A DNA stretch of 64,000 nt from Macrococcus carouselicus (GCF_004359515.1 NZ_SCWD01000002.1:310001-374000); one strand, 5' to 3'. Positions 18,474 through 27,004 are shown, numbered from the stretch's first letter. The notes: generated by a model from the sequence alone, not told the origin. Numbers and translations: made by a program.

Positions 18474-18523
18474 CATGAAAGAAGGACCGAAGCCAGAGGC
18501 TTCGGTCCTTCTTTCATGTTAGG
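18469..18523. terminator. 26-bp perfect palindrome at convergent gene ends
   Basis: 18469-18494 and 18498-18523 are exact inverted copies around AGA. The arms contain the stop codon of the MutS-like gene (18471-18473) and of the Csp-like gene (18519-18521). Neither side has a strong T-run outside the stem, although the arms themselves are T-rich (TCCTTCTTTC). It probably works as a bidirectional terminator and mRNA 3' end protector. Confidence 0.75.
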
Positions 18524-18836
18524 CAACTTGGCGGCATGCTTCTGCGCACTTTGCACAAGCATCGGCACAGCGCTGGCAGTGGTCGTGGGCGTGCTGTCTG
18601 CATGCTTCTGCACATGCCTCGCAGATTTTGGCACATGCTTCCGCGATTTCTTTGACGACAGGTGAGTGACGGGACAACGCACCCTCTAAGTAACCGCAGA
18701 TATCTGCGCATTCACGGTCAAGACGGATACATTTCTTCATCATGTTCACATCTTCTTCATTCAGACAAGCATCGAAACAATGATTACAAGCTGCCATACA
18801 GTCATGCAGTGCTTTAATCAGTTCTTGATTTGCCAA
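18519..18836 (-). CDS. four-helix-bundle cysteine-rich copper-storage-like protein (DUF326/Csp)
   Basis: 105 aa with 16 cysteines at 13, 17, 20, 24, 36, 43, 47, 68, 72, 75, 79, 87, 90, 94, 97 and 101, mostly spaced CxxxC/CxxC along predicted helices. This is the layout of Csp3-type proteins, which fill a four-helix bundle with Cu(I). No signal peptide, so it would store copper in the cytosol. There is a His-rich turn, QHAHDH. AGGGAGG ribosome site. copZ lies 31 kb away; no copA is visible. Confidence 0.85.
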   Translation of the reverse strand: MANQELIKALHDCMAACNHCFDACLNEEDVNMMKKCIRLDRECADICGYLEGALSRHSPVVKEIAEACAKICEACAEACRQHAHDHCQRCADACAKCAEACRQVA

Positions 18837-18904
18837 TGTGACGTCCTCCCTTTATATCATTATTACACTATAAGTATAGCCATTTCATGAGAAGACTAAA
18901 CAAA

Positions 18905-18944
18905 TTGACATTATTGTACTCTTTGTATATATTGTATATATACA
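18905..18944 (+). promoter_or_regulatory. promoter/operator of the GntR-ABC operon
   Basis: TTGACA (18905-18910), 17-nt spacer, TATATT (18928-18933). Overlapping the -10 is the palindrome TGTATATATACA (18933-18944), the likely GntR operator. Confidence 0.75.
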
Positions 18945-18964
18945 GTATAACAGCGGAGGTTTTT

Positions 18965-19336
18965 ATGAATATACAGTTGAACCAGAAAAGTGACAAACCG
19001 ATTTACGAACAACTGAAGTCTGAGATTATCCGTCTGATCATGTCCCGGGAATTAAGGGAGGGTGAGGCACTGCTCTCAATGCGTGCACTGGCGAAAGATC
19101 TCGGAATCAGTGTCATTACGACGAAGCGGGCGTATAAGGAGCTTGAAGATCTCGGCTATATCAATTCGGTGCCGGGTAAAGGCACATTTGTCGCAGAAGG
19201 GAATCAGACGATGATCCGTGAGCAGTCTTTAAAAACACTGGAGACTAAACTGCGAACAACGATTGAACTGGCAAGAGAACTGAATGTTGACCGAGCAGAA
19301 TACAATGAGATTGTTGATCTCTTATGGGAGGAATGA
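18965..19336 (+). CDS. GntR-family regulator, YtrA type
   Basis: A 124-aa protein: KSDKPIYEQLKSEIIRLIMSRELREGEALLSMRALAKDLGISVITTKRAYKELEDLGYINSVPGKGTFVAE is the winged helix, followed only by a short dimerisation helix, as in YtrA. Such regulators control the ABC genes they precede, often in response to cell-wall antibiotics. ATG 18965 follows GCGGAGG; an upstream in-frame start lies inside the promoter and is rejected. Confidence 0.9.
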   Translation: MNIQLNQKSDKPIYEQLKSEIIRLIMSRELREGEALLSMRALAKDLGISVITTKRAYKELEDLGYINSVPGKGTFVAEGNQTMIREQSLKTLETKLRTTIELARELNVDRAEYNEIVDLLWEE

Positions 19337-19338
19337 CT

Positions 19339-20214
19339 ATGAATGCGATTGAAATTCGTGACCTGCGAGTCCAGCAGGGTCACTTTGATTTAGTCATCGA
19401 TGCACTTGATATTCCTGAAGGCTATATCACGGGACTGATTGGTGAGAACGGTGCCGGTAAGACTAGTCTGATCTATCAGTTATTGAACTTGAGAACACCT
19501 GAAACGGGAACCATCCGTATGTTAGGCATGGATTATCGGACGGACCGCGCGAAAATATTAGCAGAAATAGGCATCGTCTTCAGTGAGAATCATTTTCCGG
19601 AATGGATGAGTCCGAAGAAACTGGAAGCTCTATTTAAGATGAATTATAGTGAGTGGCAGCATGAGACTTATATGCGTTACTTGAAACAGTTTGATATTCC
19701 TTACCATCAAAAGATAAAAACATTCTCGCAAGGCATGAAAGTGAAACTGAATCTGGCTGCTGCACTTAGTCACAATGCAAGGTTATTGATATTAGACGAA
19801 CCAACATCAAATTTAGACCCGACATTCAGACTCGAACTGCTCCATATCTTTCAGGAACTGATGCTGGAAGAGACGAGAACTATTCTGTTTAGTACACATA
19901 TTACATCAGACCTTGAAAATATTGCGGATTATATTGCGTTCATAGAAGCAGGACGATTAGCCGTTATGGACGAAAAGGAACAGCTGACGAGGAAATATCA
20001 GATTGTCAGAGGACGTGATGTCTTATTGGATGATGAACTAGATCAGTTATTAATCGGATCTGAAATACGTGACGGTAGCTTCGTTAGTATGACTGAAGCA
20101 GGAAGAACATTTGAAGAGTTATTTGGAAATAAAGTGAATGTCCGCAATATCACGATTGATGAGTTCATGTACTTCAGGAAGCAGGAGCGAAAAGGAGAGG
20201 GATTACATGTATAA
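19339..20214 (+). CDS. ABC transporter ATP-binding protein
   Basis: A 291-aa ATPase: Walker A GENGAGKTSLIYQ, signature FSQGMKVKLNLAAAL, Walker B RLLILDEPTSNLDP and H-loop STHITSD. Ribosome site GGGAGG is embedded in the end of the GntR gene. It pairs with the downstream membrane protein as a YtrB/EcsA-like exporter of unknown substrate. The C-terminal 80 residues are an accessory region typical of this subfamily. Confidence 0.92.
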   Translation: MNAIEIRDLRVQQGHFDLVIDALDIPEGYITGLIGENGAGKTSLIYQLLNLRTPETGTIRMLGMDYRTDRAKILAEIGIVFSENHFPEWMSPKKLEALFKMNYSEWQHETYMRYLKQFDIPYHQKIKTFSQGMKVKLNLAAALSHNARLLILDEPTSNLDPTFRLELLHIFQELMLEETRTILFSTHITSDLENIADYIAFIEAGRLAVMDEKEQLTRKYQIVRGRDVLLDDELDQLLIGSEIRDGSFVSMTEAGRTFEELFGNKVNVRNITIDEFMYFRKQERKGEGLHV

Positions 20215-20899
20215 ACAACTCATACTAAGTCTTGCAGTTATTAAAGAGAAAGCAGCTTATCTCATTGTCATTCTGGCGTCACTGGTGTTCGCACTGATCA
20301 GCCGTCTGATGTCATCGCCTGTAGTTGAAGATAGTGAAGACACTATCATCATCATGTCGCTCAGTGAAACCTTGGCGATGATCACGTTCCTCATGCTGCT
20401 GACTCTGTTCTTGAACAAGCAGTATAATCTGACGAAATACAAGATGAGTGAATGGTACTATAGTCAGCCGGCCAGCATGAAGCAGGTTGTGCAGGGCGAT
20501 ATAGCATTAATCCTTATCGCGCATATAGCAAGCTATCTTTACTGGATTGTCTTCAACTTCCTTAATCAGACACCTGAGAAAAGTAATATCATGCTCATGG
20601 TCATTGCCGTCAGTCTCCTCGTGCACGGCCTATATTTAATCAGGCTCTACCAGAACGGGGGAGAAATCGATATGGTCATGTCCCTCCTGTACTTTCTCCC
20701 TGTGTTCATCGCTTTCTGCTTTCATGCGATGCTGATACGAAATGACTTGGATATGCAGCTACATCTGAGTGAATCAGCCGGCTGGCACTTCTATCTTTAT
20801 CAGCTGCCTTATCTCACACTTGTCGGCACAGTGATAGCGATGATTGTGAGTTATATCGTGACAAGTAGAAGAATTAATCGTCAACATGATCTGGCTTAA
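20207..20899 (+). CDS. ABC-2-type membrane protein
   Basis: A 230-aa polytopic protein with about six hydrophobic segments (for example YLIVILASLVFALISRLM, LAMITFLMLLTLFL and TLVGTVIAMIVSYIVTS). It overlaps the ATPase by 8 nt and starts at ATG 20207 behind AAAGGAGAGG. It is the permease partner of the upstream ATPase; substrate not identifiable. Confidence 0.85.
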   Translation: MYKQLILSLAVIKEKAAYLIVILASLVFALISRLMSSPVVEDSEDTIIIMSLSETLAMITFLMLLTLFLNKQYNLTKYKMSEWYYSQPASMKQVVQGDIALILIAHIASYLYWIVFNFLNQTPEKSNIMLMVIAVSLLVHGLYLIRLYQNGGEIDMVMSLLYFLPVFIAFCFHAMLIRNDLDMQLHLSESAGWHFYLYQLPYLTLVGTVIAMIVSYIVTSRRINRQHDLA

Positions 20900-20930
20900 G
20901 CTATCTCATCTGAGATGGCTTTTCTTTTGG
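20898..20930 (+). terminator. terminator of the GntR-ABC operon
   Basis: AAGCTATCTCA/TGAGATGGCTT with a TC loop, then TTTCTTTT; it contains the stop codon. Confidence 0.85.
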
Positions 20931-20977
20931 ATTTGAAACCTATACAATGGTAATAAATGTATGGGGAGGGTTGCTAA

Positions 20978-21379
20978 GTGAATAAGCGACAGGATATCAA
21001 GTTTATTGTGGTTTTCATACTGGTAATAGTAGCCATCAGCACGGAAAAAGATTTCTTAAAATGGCTGCTGATTACGGTGCTCTTCGCTTATCAATTTTGG
21101 AACTTAATGAAATTAACGTGTAAACGTCTTCATACTTTTCCAGCCGATGGAAATTTCTTGATTAATCGTAAGAAAGATATTTATCTATTGACATTAGAAA
21201 ATATGGCTCTTTCATTTGCTTTCCTCATAGTAGGCTGTATGCTGATCTTATCATTAAAAATAATTTTCATTATAGGTGGAAGTATCGCAGTAATTCTGCT
21301 TGTTGTTGGAACAATTATAGAGTATTTATTGAAAGGTCGAAGCGATGTGTGGGAATGGGATGAAGAGAACAGACTTTAA
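20978..21379 (+). CDS. hypothetical membrane protein
   Basis: 133 aa, GTG start behind GGGGAGGG. Hydrophobic segments at about 8-22, 26-43, 70-95 and 97-115 make it a small integral membrane protein ending in a charged tail (KGRSDVWEWDEENRL). I do not recognise the family. It begins an AT-rich three-gene block and its end overlaps the next gene by 35 nt. Confidence 0.6.
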   Translation: MNKRQDIKFIVVFILVIVAISTEKDFLKWLLITVLFAYQFWNLMKLTCKRLHTFPADGNFLINRKKDIYLLTLENMALSFAFLIVGCMLILSLKIIFIIGGSIAVILLVVGTIIEYLLKGRSDVWEWDEENRL

Positions 21380-21947
21380 CAACTGGCAACCTTACTCAGT
21401 GACCGATATTAAAATATTATTAGAGCATGCAGAATTTCAGTGGGCATTTGCAGGAGGATGGGCGATTGATTTGTATATGGGTCAACAGACGCGTGTCCAT
21501 GTAGATATGGATGTCGTCATTTTAAGTATTGACCAGAATAGATTGTTTGATTACTTAGAAGACTATACCATTTTCACAGCGAAAAATGGAATTCTTGAAA
21601 AATGGAATGGTCAGAAAATAGACGACAGTTACAGCTTGTGGGTGTGTAAAGACGAGTCATCTCCTTTTAAGTTTGAGGTTATGTTAATAGAGACGGAAAG
21701 AGAGAAATGGAAATATAAAAGAGATAAGAGAATCCAAGGCGATAGCGAAAGGCTGTTTGTGAGACTAGATAATGGTTTGTCTGTATTATCACCTGAAATA
21801 CAATTGCTTTATAAATTAGATGCCAGTTCAATTCGAGACAAAGATTATACTGACTATGGGGCAATTGCCGGTTTTCTGACAGAAGCGCAAAAAGACTGGC
21901 TTTTTAAAAATTTGAAGTCGGAAATCGTAACTATTATTAAAGATTAA
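21345..21947 (+). CDS. nucleotidyltransferase-fold protein (aminoglycoside/lincosamide nucleotidyltransferase-like)
   Basis: About 200 aa. FAGGWAIDLYMGQQTRVHVDMDVVI matches the GG-W-D and DxD core of Pol-beta-type nucleotidyltransferases that adenylylate aminoglycosides or lincosamides. The C-terminal LSPEIQLLYKLDASSIRDKDYTDY is also typical. Start uncertain: ATG 21345 or ATG 21360, neither with a strong ribosome site; coupling to the overlapping upstream gene is likely. Resistance or toxin-antitoxin roles are possible, but the substrate is unknown. Confidence 0.7.
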   Translation: MCGNGMKRTDFNNWQPYSVTDIKILLEHAEFQWAFAGGWAIDLYMGQQTRVHVDMDVVILSIDQNRLFDYLEDYTIFTAKNGILEKWNGQKIDDSYSLWVCKDESSPFKFEVMLIETEREKWKYKRDKRIQGDSERLFVRLDNGLSVLSPEIQLLYKLDASSIRDKDYTDYGAIAGFLTEAQKDWLFKNLKSEIVTIIKD

Positions 21948-21969
21948 TCGGGATGAGTGGAGGAGAAAC

Positions 21970-22464
21970 ATGACGCCAAGACTTATTATATTGAGGGGAA
22001 ATTCAGCAAGTGGCAAGACTTCTACTGCTCAACTGTTACAAGAAGAGCTAGGTGAAGGCACGATGCTGGTGTCGCAAGATGTAGTGAGAAGACAGATGCT
22101 GCGAGTAAAAGATCAGGTTGGATCTATATCTACGGATTTACTAGAGACATTAGTTCATTTTGGTATGGAAAATTGTCAGTATGTTATTTTAGAGGGCATT
22201 CTCACTAATCGTAAGCACGGGGATATGTTAAGGGAACTGTACCAGAGATATAATCCAGAAGTCTACGTTTTTTATTTCGATATTTCTTTTGAAGAAACTT
22301 TGAAACGTCATCGATTTAAAAATGTGACATTTGGGGAAGATGAAATGAAAAGATGGTATCTTGAGAAAGATGTTTTGAGTATTGACAGCGAGAAACTGAT
22401 TACAGATGAGTGGTCTCAAGAGGAAATAGTAGCAAGCATTATAAAAGAAGTTCGGTATAATTAG
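21970..22464 (+). CDS. P-loop kinase-like protein (zeta toxin/chloramphenicol-phosphotransferase-like fold)
   Basis: A 164-aa protein: Walker A ILRGNSASGKTSTAQ, then SQDVVRRQMLRVKD, a hydrophobic ILEGILTNRKHGDML strand and EETLKRHRFKNVTFGEDEMKRWY, with lid arginines. This is the layout of small nucleotide-dependent kinases acting on small molecules. GTGGAGGAG ribosome site. It follows the nucleotidyltransferase by 22 nt and is probably co-transcribed. The substrate is unknown. Confidence 0.72.
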   Translation: MTPRLIILRGNSASGKTSTAQLLQEELGEGTMLVSQDVVRRQMLRVKDQVGSISTDLLETLVHFGMENCQYVILEGILTNRKHGDMLRELYQRYNPEVYVFYFDISFEETLKRHRFKNVTFGEDEMKRWYLEKDVLSIDSEKLITDEWSQEEIVASIIKEVRYN

Positions 22465-22466
22465 AG

Positions 22467-22490
22467 AATAGCTCGAGCTATTTTCTTATT
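22467..22490 (+). terminator. weak terminator after the kinase-like gene
   Basis: AATAGCTCGAGCTATT palindrome (22467-22482), followed by TTCTTATTT. Confidence 0.5.
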
Positions 22491-22547
22491 TCAATATTAA
22501 AGATGTGCTCAAGCAACTATTACAACTAGGCAAGTGAGGGTGAGACT

Positions 22548-23219
22548 ATGAATATACTGATAATAGAAGATGATTCTGTCATTGCGCATGCTTTAAAGAA
22601 TGAACTGAGTCGTTGGCAGTTCAATCCGCTAATCATCCAGGATTTTAATAACATCTTGGATGAGTTTGAGACCTATGAACCTCATTTAGTGTTGATGGAT
22701 ATTAATCTCCCATCATTCAATGGCTATCATTGGTGTCAGCAGATCAGGCAGACTTCCAACGTGCCGATTATCTTTATTAGTTCACGCACTGATTCAATGG
22801 ATCAGGTGATGGCGATGCAGATGGGCGCTGATGATTTCATCGAAAAGCCGTTCAATATGTCAGTGACGATTAGTAAGATTCAGGCCTTGCTGCGCCGCAC
22901 TTATGATTTTATAGAGACAAAGAATGAACTGGGGGTAGCAGGATGCAAACTGGCGGTTGACGAGGCGAGAATGTATTACAGGAGTGAGCATATCAGTCTG
23001 ACGCACACTGAACTCCAGATACTTGCTATGCTTTTCAAGCACAAAGGTCAGTTTGTCAGCCGGAATGCACTGATTGAAAAATGCTGGGAGTCAGAACATT
23101 TTATTGATGATAATACACTTGCCGTTAATATGACACGTCTCCGTAAAAAGTTACAGTCACTGGGTCTCAATGACTTTATTACGACGAAAAAGAATATCGG
23201 TTATGCGGTGGGCTTATGA
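22548..23219 (+). CDS. braR: response regulator BraR (bacitracin/nisin response)
   Basis: A 223-aa OmpR-type regulator. The receiver domain has phospho-acceptor Asp51 (VLMDINLP), and a winged-helix effector domain covers about 125-223. The stretch NGYHWCQQIRQTSNVPIIFISSRTD and the ADDFIEKPFN and KIQALLRRTYDF segments match staphylococcal BraR/NsaR as I know it, better than GraR. With BraS and BraDE it forms a sensing and detoxification module for bacitracin and nisin. Confidence 0.9.
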   Translation: MNILIIEDDSVIAHALKNELSRWQFNPLIIQDFNNILDEFETYEPHLVLMDINLPSFNGYHWCQQIRQTSNVPIIFISSRTDSMDQVMAMQMGADDFIEKPFNMSVTISKIQALLRRTYDFIETKNELGVAGCKLAVDEARMYYRSEHISLTHTELQILAMLFKHKGQFVSRNALIEKCWESEHFIDDNTLAVNMTRLRKKLQSLGLNDFITTKKNIGYAVGL

Positions 23220-24112
23220 TAGGCCCGTTCCTGAAGAGCCGACGTCTTGAACTGATTTATTTTTTTAGTATTCTTATTTTGTTTCTCATTGTTTTCTTTT
23301 TATTTAATCTGACGATGGCAGCCTATTATTTAGCAACCTGTATTACAGTATTTGTCACTTTTATATATTTGTTCGTCAGATTCGTTTCTTACAAAGAAGA
23401 AGTTGCACTTAAAGAACAGAATGCGGAACTGCAAGAACAGCTGACACAGATGCGTAATGAGCAGATTGATTATCAGCATGAAATTGAATCTTATTTTCTA
23501 TTATGGGTCCATCAGATGAAGACACCTATTACAGCAACAAAGCTGATACTTGAATCTCCTGACGATGATGTAGTCAGGAGGGTGCGGCATGAAATTCTGC
23601 AGATTGATAATTATACAAATTTAACACTCAGTTATTTGAAGCTGATGAATAACAGCACAGATATGGTATTTGCTCCAGTCAGGCTTGATGATTTAATTAA
23701 GCCGCTGATTAAACGATATTCGATTCAGTTCATCCATTATCAAACACGACTTCATTATGAACCTATTCAGTCTGAAGTGCTGACGGATGCAAAATGGATG
23801 AGCATTCTGATTGAACAGCTGCTTAATAATGCGCTGAAGTATGCACGTGGCAAGGATGTCTGGATTGAATACGACGAGAAGTCCAGCACGCTATCTGTCC
23901 GTGATAACGGGGTGGGCATCAGCGCAGGAGATCTGCCTAAAATATTTGATCGTGGTTTCTCGGGATTTAATGGCCGCCTCAGTGACAAATCAAGTGGTAT
24001 CGGTCTATTTATCGCAGAGAATATTTCCAGGAAACTGAATCAGCAGATCACCGTTTCATCGGAGCTGGGGCAAGGAACGATATTCTCGGTACATTTAACT
24101 TCAACTGACTAA
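23216..24112 (+). CDS. braS: intramembrane-sensing histidine kinase BraS
   Basis: A 298-aa kinase overlapping braR by 4 nt. Two N-terminal membrane helices (about 12-32 and 36-56) are separated by only a few residues, so there is no extracellular sensor domain. Such kinases read the flux of their BceAB-type transporter. Phospho-acceptor is His99 (LLWVHQMKTPITATK). N-box LLNNALKYA, G1 VRDNGVGI and G2 SSGIGLFIAENI are present. Confidence 0.92.
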   Translation: MIGPFLKSRRLELIYFFSILILFLIVFFLFNLTMAAYYLATCITVFVTFIYLFVRFVSYKEEVALKEQNAELQEQLTQMRNEQIDYQHEIESYFLLWVHQMKTPITATKLILESPDDDVVRRVRHEILQIDNYTNLTLSYLKLMNNSTDMVFAPVRLDDLIKPLIKRYSIQFIHYQTRLHYEPIQSEVLTDAKWMSILIEQLLNNALKYARGKDVWIEYDEKSSTLSVRDNGVGISAGDLPKIFDRGFSGFNGRLSDKSSGIGLFIAENISRKLNQQITVSSELGQGTIFSVHLTSTD

Positions 24113-24113
24113 C

Positions 24114-24171
24114 CTTACATTTTTGTAAGATAACCGGCTGTCTTTGTAAGAATAGATAAAGGCAGCCGGTT
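24114..24171 (+). promoter_or_regulatory. BraR-type operator and hairpin before braD
   Basis: CTTACA-TTTT-TGTAAG (24114-24129) is a perfect inverted repeat 2 nt after the braS stop, and a further TTGTAAG lies at 24144-24150. Between 24132 and 24171, AACCGGCTGTCTTT pairs with AAAGGCAGCCGGTT (one bulge), a hairpin followed by a short T-run. A TATGAT/GATAAT -10 lies near 24183. The repeat is the likely BraR site (inference from BceR/BraR systems). Confidence 0.7.
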
Positions 24172-24216
24172 TTGTGCTGTTTTATGATAATGGTAATAAC
24201 AGAAAGGGTGAGGGAT

Positions 24217-24963
24217 ATGTTAGAAATCAGAAATGTCCGGAAAGTATTTGGAAAAGGTGCCAATCAGACAATGGCCTTAAAAGACATGACATTTTCAGTA
24301 GAGGATGGAGAGTTTGTCGCAATCATGGGCGAATCAGGTTCAGGAAAATCCACACTACTGAATATTATAGCGACTTTCGATAAACCGACTGAAGGTACGG
24401 TGATTATCAACAACCAGAATGTCGGACAGCTTAAACAAAGCGCAGTTGCTAAGTTCCGTCGCGATGTCCTCGGCTTTGTCTTTCAGGATTTCAATGTCCT
24501 GCATACGATGACGAACCGTGATAACATTCTCCTGCCGCTGGTCTTATCAAATGTCAAACCTAGTCTAATGAACGATAGATTGAACCGCATCATTGAACCG
24601 CTCGGTATCAGTCAGCTGCTAGATAAGTATCCTTATCAGATATCGGGTGGGCAGCAACAGCGTATCGCCATTGCACGAGCACTCATTTCACAGCCGAGCC
24701 TGCTCCTTGCAGATGAGCCGACCGGGGCGCTTGATTCCAAAACTTCAGAAGATATCATGAACCTGTTCAGACAAATTAACAAAGAACAACAGACTATCCT
24801 GATGGTAACCCACTCGATTATTGACGCGGCCTATGCGGATAGAGTCCTGTTTATTAAAGATGGCATTCTGTATCACGAAATCTACAGAGGCCGTGATACA
24901 AGACCTGATTTTCAGAAGCGGATCTCAGATAGCATTGCAATGCTGAACGAAAGAGGTGAGTAG
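24217..24963 (+). CDS. braD: BceA/BraD-type ABC transporter ATPase
   Basis: A 248-aa ATPase: Walker [16 protein letters not shown]-loop FVFQDFN, signature [15 protein letters not shown], Walker [16 protein letters not shown] and H-loop VTHS. This matches the BceA/VraD/BraD class, partnered with a large 10-TM permease. ATG 24217 lies 6 nt after GTGAGGG; upstream in-frame codons overlap the promoter. Confidence 0.92.
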   Translation: MLEIRNVRKVFGKGANQTMALKDMTFSVEDGEFVAIMGESGSGKSTLLNIIATFDKPTEGTVIINNQNVGQLKQSAVAKFRRDVLGFVFQDFNVLHTMTNRDNILLPLVLSNVKPSLMNDRLNRIIEPLGISQLLDKYPYQISGGQQQRIAIARALISQPSLLLADEPTGALDSKTSEDIMNLFRQINKEQQTILMVTHSIIDAAYADRVLFIKDGILYHEIYRGRDTRPDFQKRISDSIAMLNERGE

Positions 24964-24965
24964 TC

Positions 24966-26942
24966 ATGACCCTCAGTCTAATATGGAAACTGGTCATACG
25001 TAATTTCAGATCACTAAGCAAAATTATGCTGCCTTTTATTCTGGCGGCCAGTTTGATGTTTGGTCTGGAATATATTATGCTGTCGTTGATGAGCAATGAC
25101 TATATACAGAAGAGACATAGAAATTTACCACAGTTAATTGGTTACGCTAATGTGCTGGCATCTATACTTACAGTTGTATTTGTCGTTTATGCCAATCGAT
25201 TTGTAATGAAACAGAGGAAGAAGGAGTTTGCCCTTAATACTATATTAGGGATGGAGAAAAAACATCTAAGACTCATCCTGGCTTTTGAAGCGGTTATTCA
25301 ATACGTCCTTATTTCATTGATTAGTATTACAGGCGGGTATTTATTCGGTAATTTAGTGTTTATGATACTGAATCGTCTGGTTGAAGGTACCGGTATCAAA
25401 TTGATGGATTATCCATTTGATATGCGCGCTGCATCCATTATGTTAGGTCTGTTATTTTTATTGATGCTGCTTATCTTTATGATTAACAACGTTATTCTGA
25501 CCTATAGTAATCCTCTACAACTTATGAAGAGTCAGAAAGCAGGAGAGAAGAAGCGAAGAAGATGGGTTATTATTACTTTGTTTGTCCTGGGTATTATTGG
25601 TTTAGGCACTGCCTACTATGTGGCTCTTACAACGGTAGGAGTTGTCAGTTCGTTGCAGAATACATTTTTCGCTGTTCTGCTCGTTACAATCAGTACGTAT
25701 CTCTTATTTATGTCACTCATTATTTTAGTGCTGCAGTATCTGCAGAAAATCAGTTCTATCTATTATCGACCGCAAAATTTTATCTCTATTTCAGGACTGT
25801 TATCAAGAATGCGTGCGAATGCCGTGGGACTGGCGAGTATTGCCATACTTTGTACATTCCTGATAGTGACACTGGGTATGACACTTACAGCATATAGAGG
25901 AATAGAAACACAGATAGAAAGCGGTCAGAAGCAAGATTATGATATTTCATTGACACGAAAACAAGCAGAAAACCAGATGAAATATTTGAAAAGAGATATT
26001 AAACAGTATGCGAAAGTCGATTACTTCAGAGAAATGCATGGACTTTTTATTGGTATGTATAATCGAGGAGGTAATTTTGAACCGCTGGAAATGAAGCCCT
26101 CACAGAAAAATATCAAAAATTCATTTTACAGCGTTGTAACGACAGTACAAGGGCATAACTCTAATAATGGTGAACATTTAAAGTTAAAAGATAATGAAAT
26201 TGCTACCAGTTCAAACGCTGATAGATTTTCTCACTTTAAAGAAATAACACTTGCTAATGAAAAATATGAAGTCATTAATATGGATAAGAATTATTTAGGT
26301 TCGTCAATAGCAATAGATGCTATGTATATTGTTGTAAAAGACGATGCTGAGTTAAATAGACTTGCTCAGTCATATAAAGATTTGGATTTAGAAACACGTG
26401 ATTATGTTCCAGCAAGTATTAGTTATAGTTTATCTTTTAACGTTAAAGGTGATTCCTCTCATTTTGAAAAAATGATTCCTAAGATCGAGAAAAAATATGA
26501 CATAGAAGTATCAAATAAAAAAGATATCTCTAAAGAAATGTACGAAGTGAACGGCGGCTTAATCTTTATTGGTATTGTTGTATCGATTATTTTGTTGGCC
26601 GGTATGTTCCTGATTCTCTACTACAAACAGATATCAGAAGGTTATGAAGATAAGGAGAACTATCAGATTATGAAGAAAGTCGGATTGCCAGAGTCATTGA
26701 TCAAGACAAGTATCAACAAACAGATTTTCTGGATTTTTGCACTGCCGATTCTGACCGCGATTATTCATACCGCTTTTGCTTCGAAGATTATTTATCAGCT
26801 GATGGGTATACTTGGCATTCGTGATGTTTCACTCTTTTTAACCAGTTATCTCAGTGTTGCAGTGAGCATCATGTTAGTGTATGGTCTGATGTACTGGATT
26901 ACGTCTAGAGCATATTTCGCTATCATCAATGAGGAACATTAA
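24966..26942 (+). CDS. braE: BceB/BraE-type ABC permease
   Basis: A 658-aa permease with 10 predicted membrane segments: FtsX-like blocks near 55-165 and 525-640, and a large extracellular domain of about 220 residues between TM7 and TM8 (about 320-540), which binds or senses peptide antibiotics in this family. It starts 3 nt after braD. Bases coding for the extracellular domain (about 26080-26540) are clearly more AT-rich than the flanks. Confidence 0.9.
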   Translation: MTLSLIWKLVIRNFRSLSKIMLPFILAASLMFGLEYIMLSLMSNDYIQKRHRNLPQLIGYANVLASILTVVFVVYANRFVMKQRKKEFALNTILGMEKKHLRLILAFEAVIQYVLISLISITGGYLFGNLVFMILNRLVEGTGIKLMDYPFDMRAASIMLGLLFLLMLLIFMINNVILTYSNPLQLMKSQKAGEKKRRRWVIITLFVLGIIGLGTAYYVALTTVGVVSSLQNTFFAVLLVTISTYLLFMSLIILVLQYLQKISSIYYRPQNFISISGLLSRMRANAVGLASIAILCTFLIVTLGMTLTAYRGIETQIESGQKQDYDISLTRKQAENQMKYLKRDIKQYAKVDYFREMHGLFIGMYNRGGNFEPLEMKPSQKNIKNSFYSVVTTVQGHNSNNGEHLKLKDNEIATSSNADRFSHFKEITLANEKYEVINMDKNYLGSSIAIDAMYIVVKDDAELNRLAQSYKDLDLETRDYVPASISYSLSFNVKGDSSHFEKMIPKIEKKYDIEVSNKKDISKEMYEVNGGLIFIGIVVSIILLAGMFLILYYKQISEGYEDKENYQIMKKVGLPESLIKTSINKQIFWIFALPILTAIIHTAFASKIIYQLMGILGIRDVSLFLTSYLSVAVSIMLVYGLMYWITSRAYFAIINEEH

Positions 26943-26968
26943 AAGCTAGTTCATCACTTGTCAACTTT

Positions 26969-27004
26969 ATAGAAGGGACCGTGCATGTGCACGGTCCCTT
27001 CTAT
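26969..27004. terminator. perfect palindromic terminator between braE and ohrR
   Basis: A 17-bp perfect stem (26969-26985 with 26988-27004), core GGGACCGTGCA/TGCACGGTCCC, loop TG. It contains the ohrR stop codon. Confidence 0.85.

Noticed and set aside
22548-24112. GraRS identity for the two-component system
   Set aside because: Receiver-domain segments fit BraR/NsaR better, and the following transporter is the BceAB/BraDE type in the BraRS-BraDE order.
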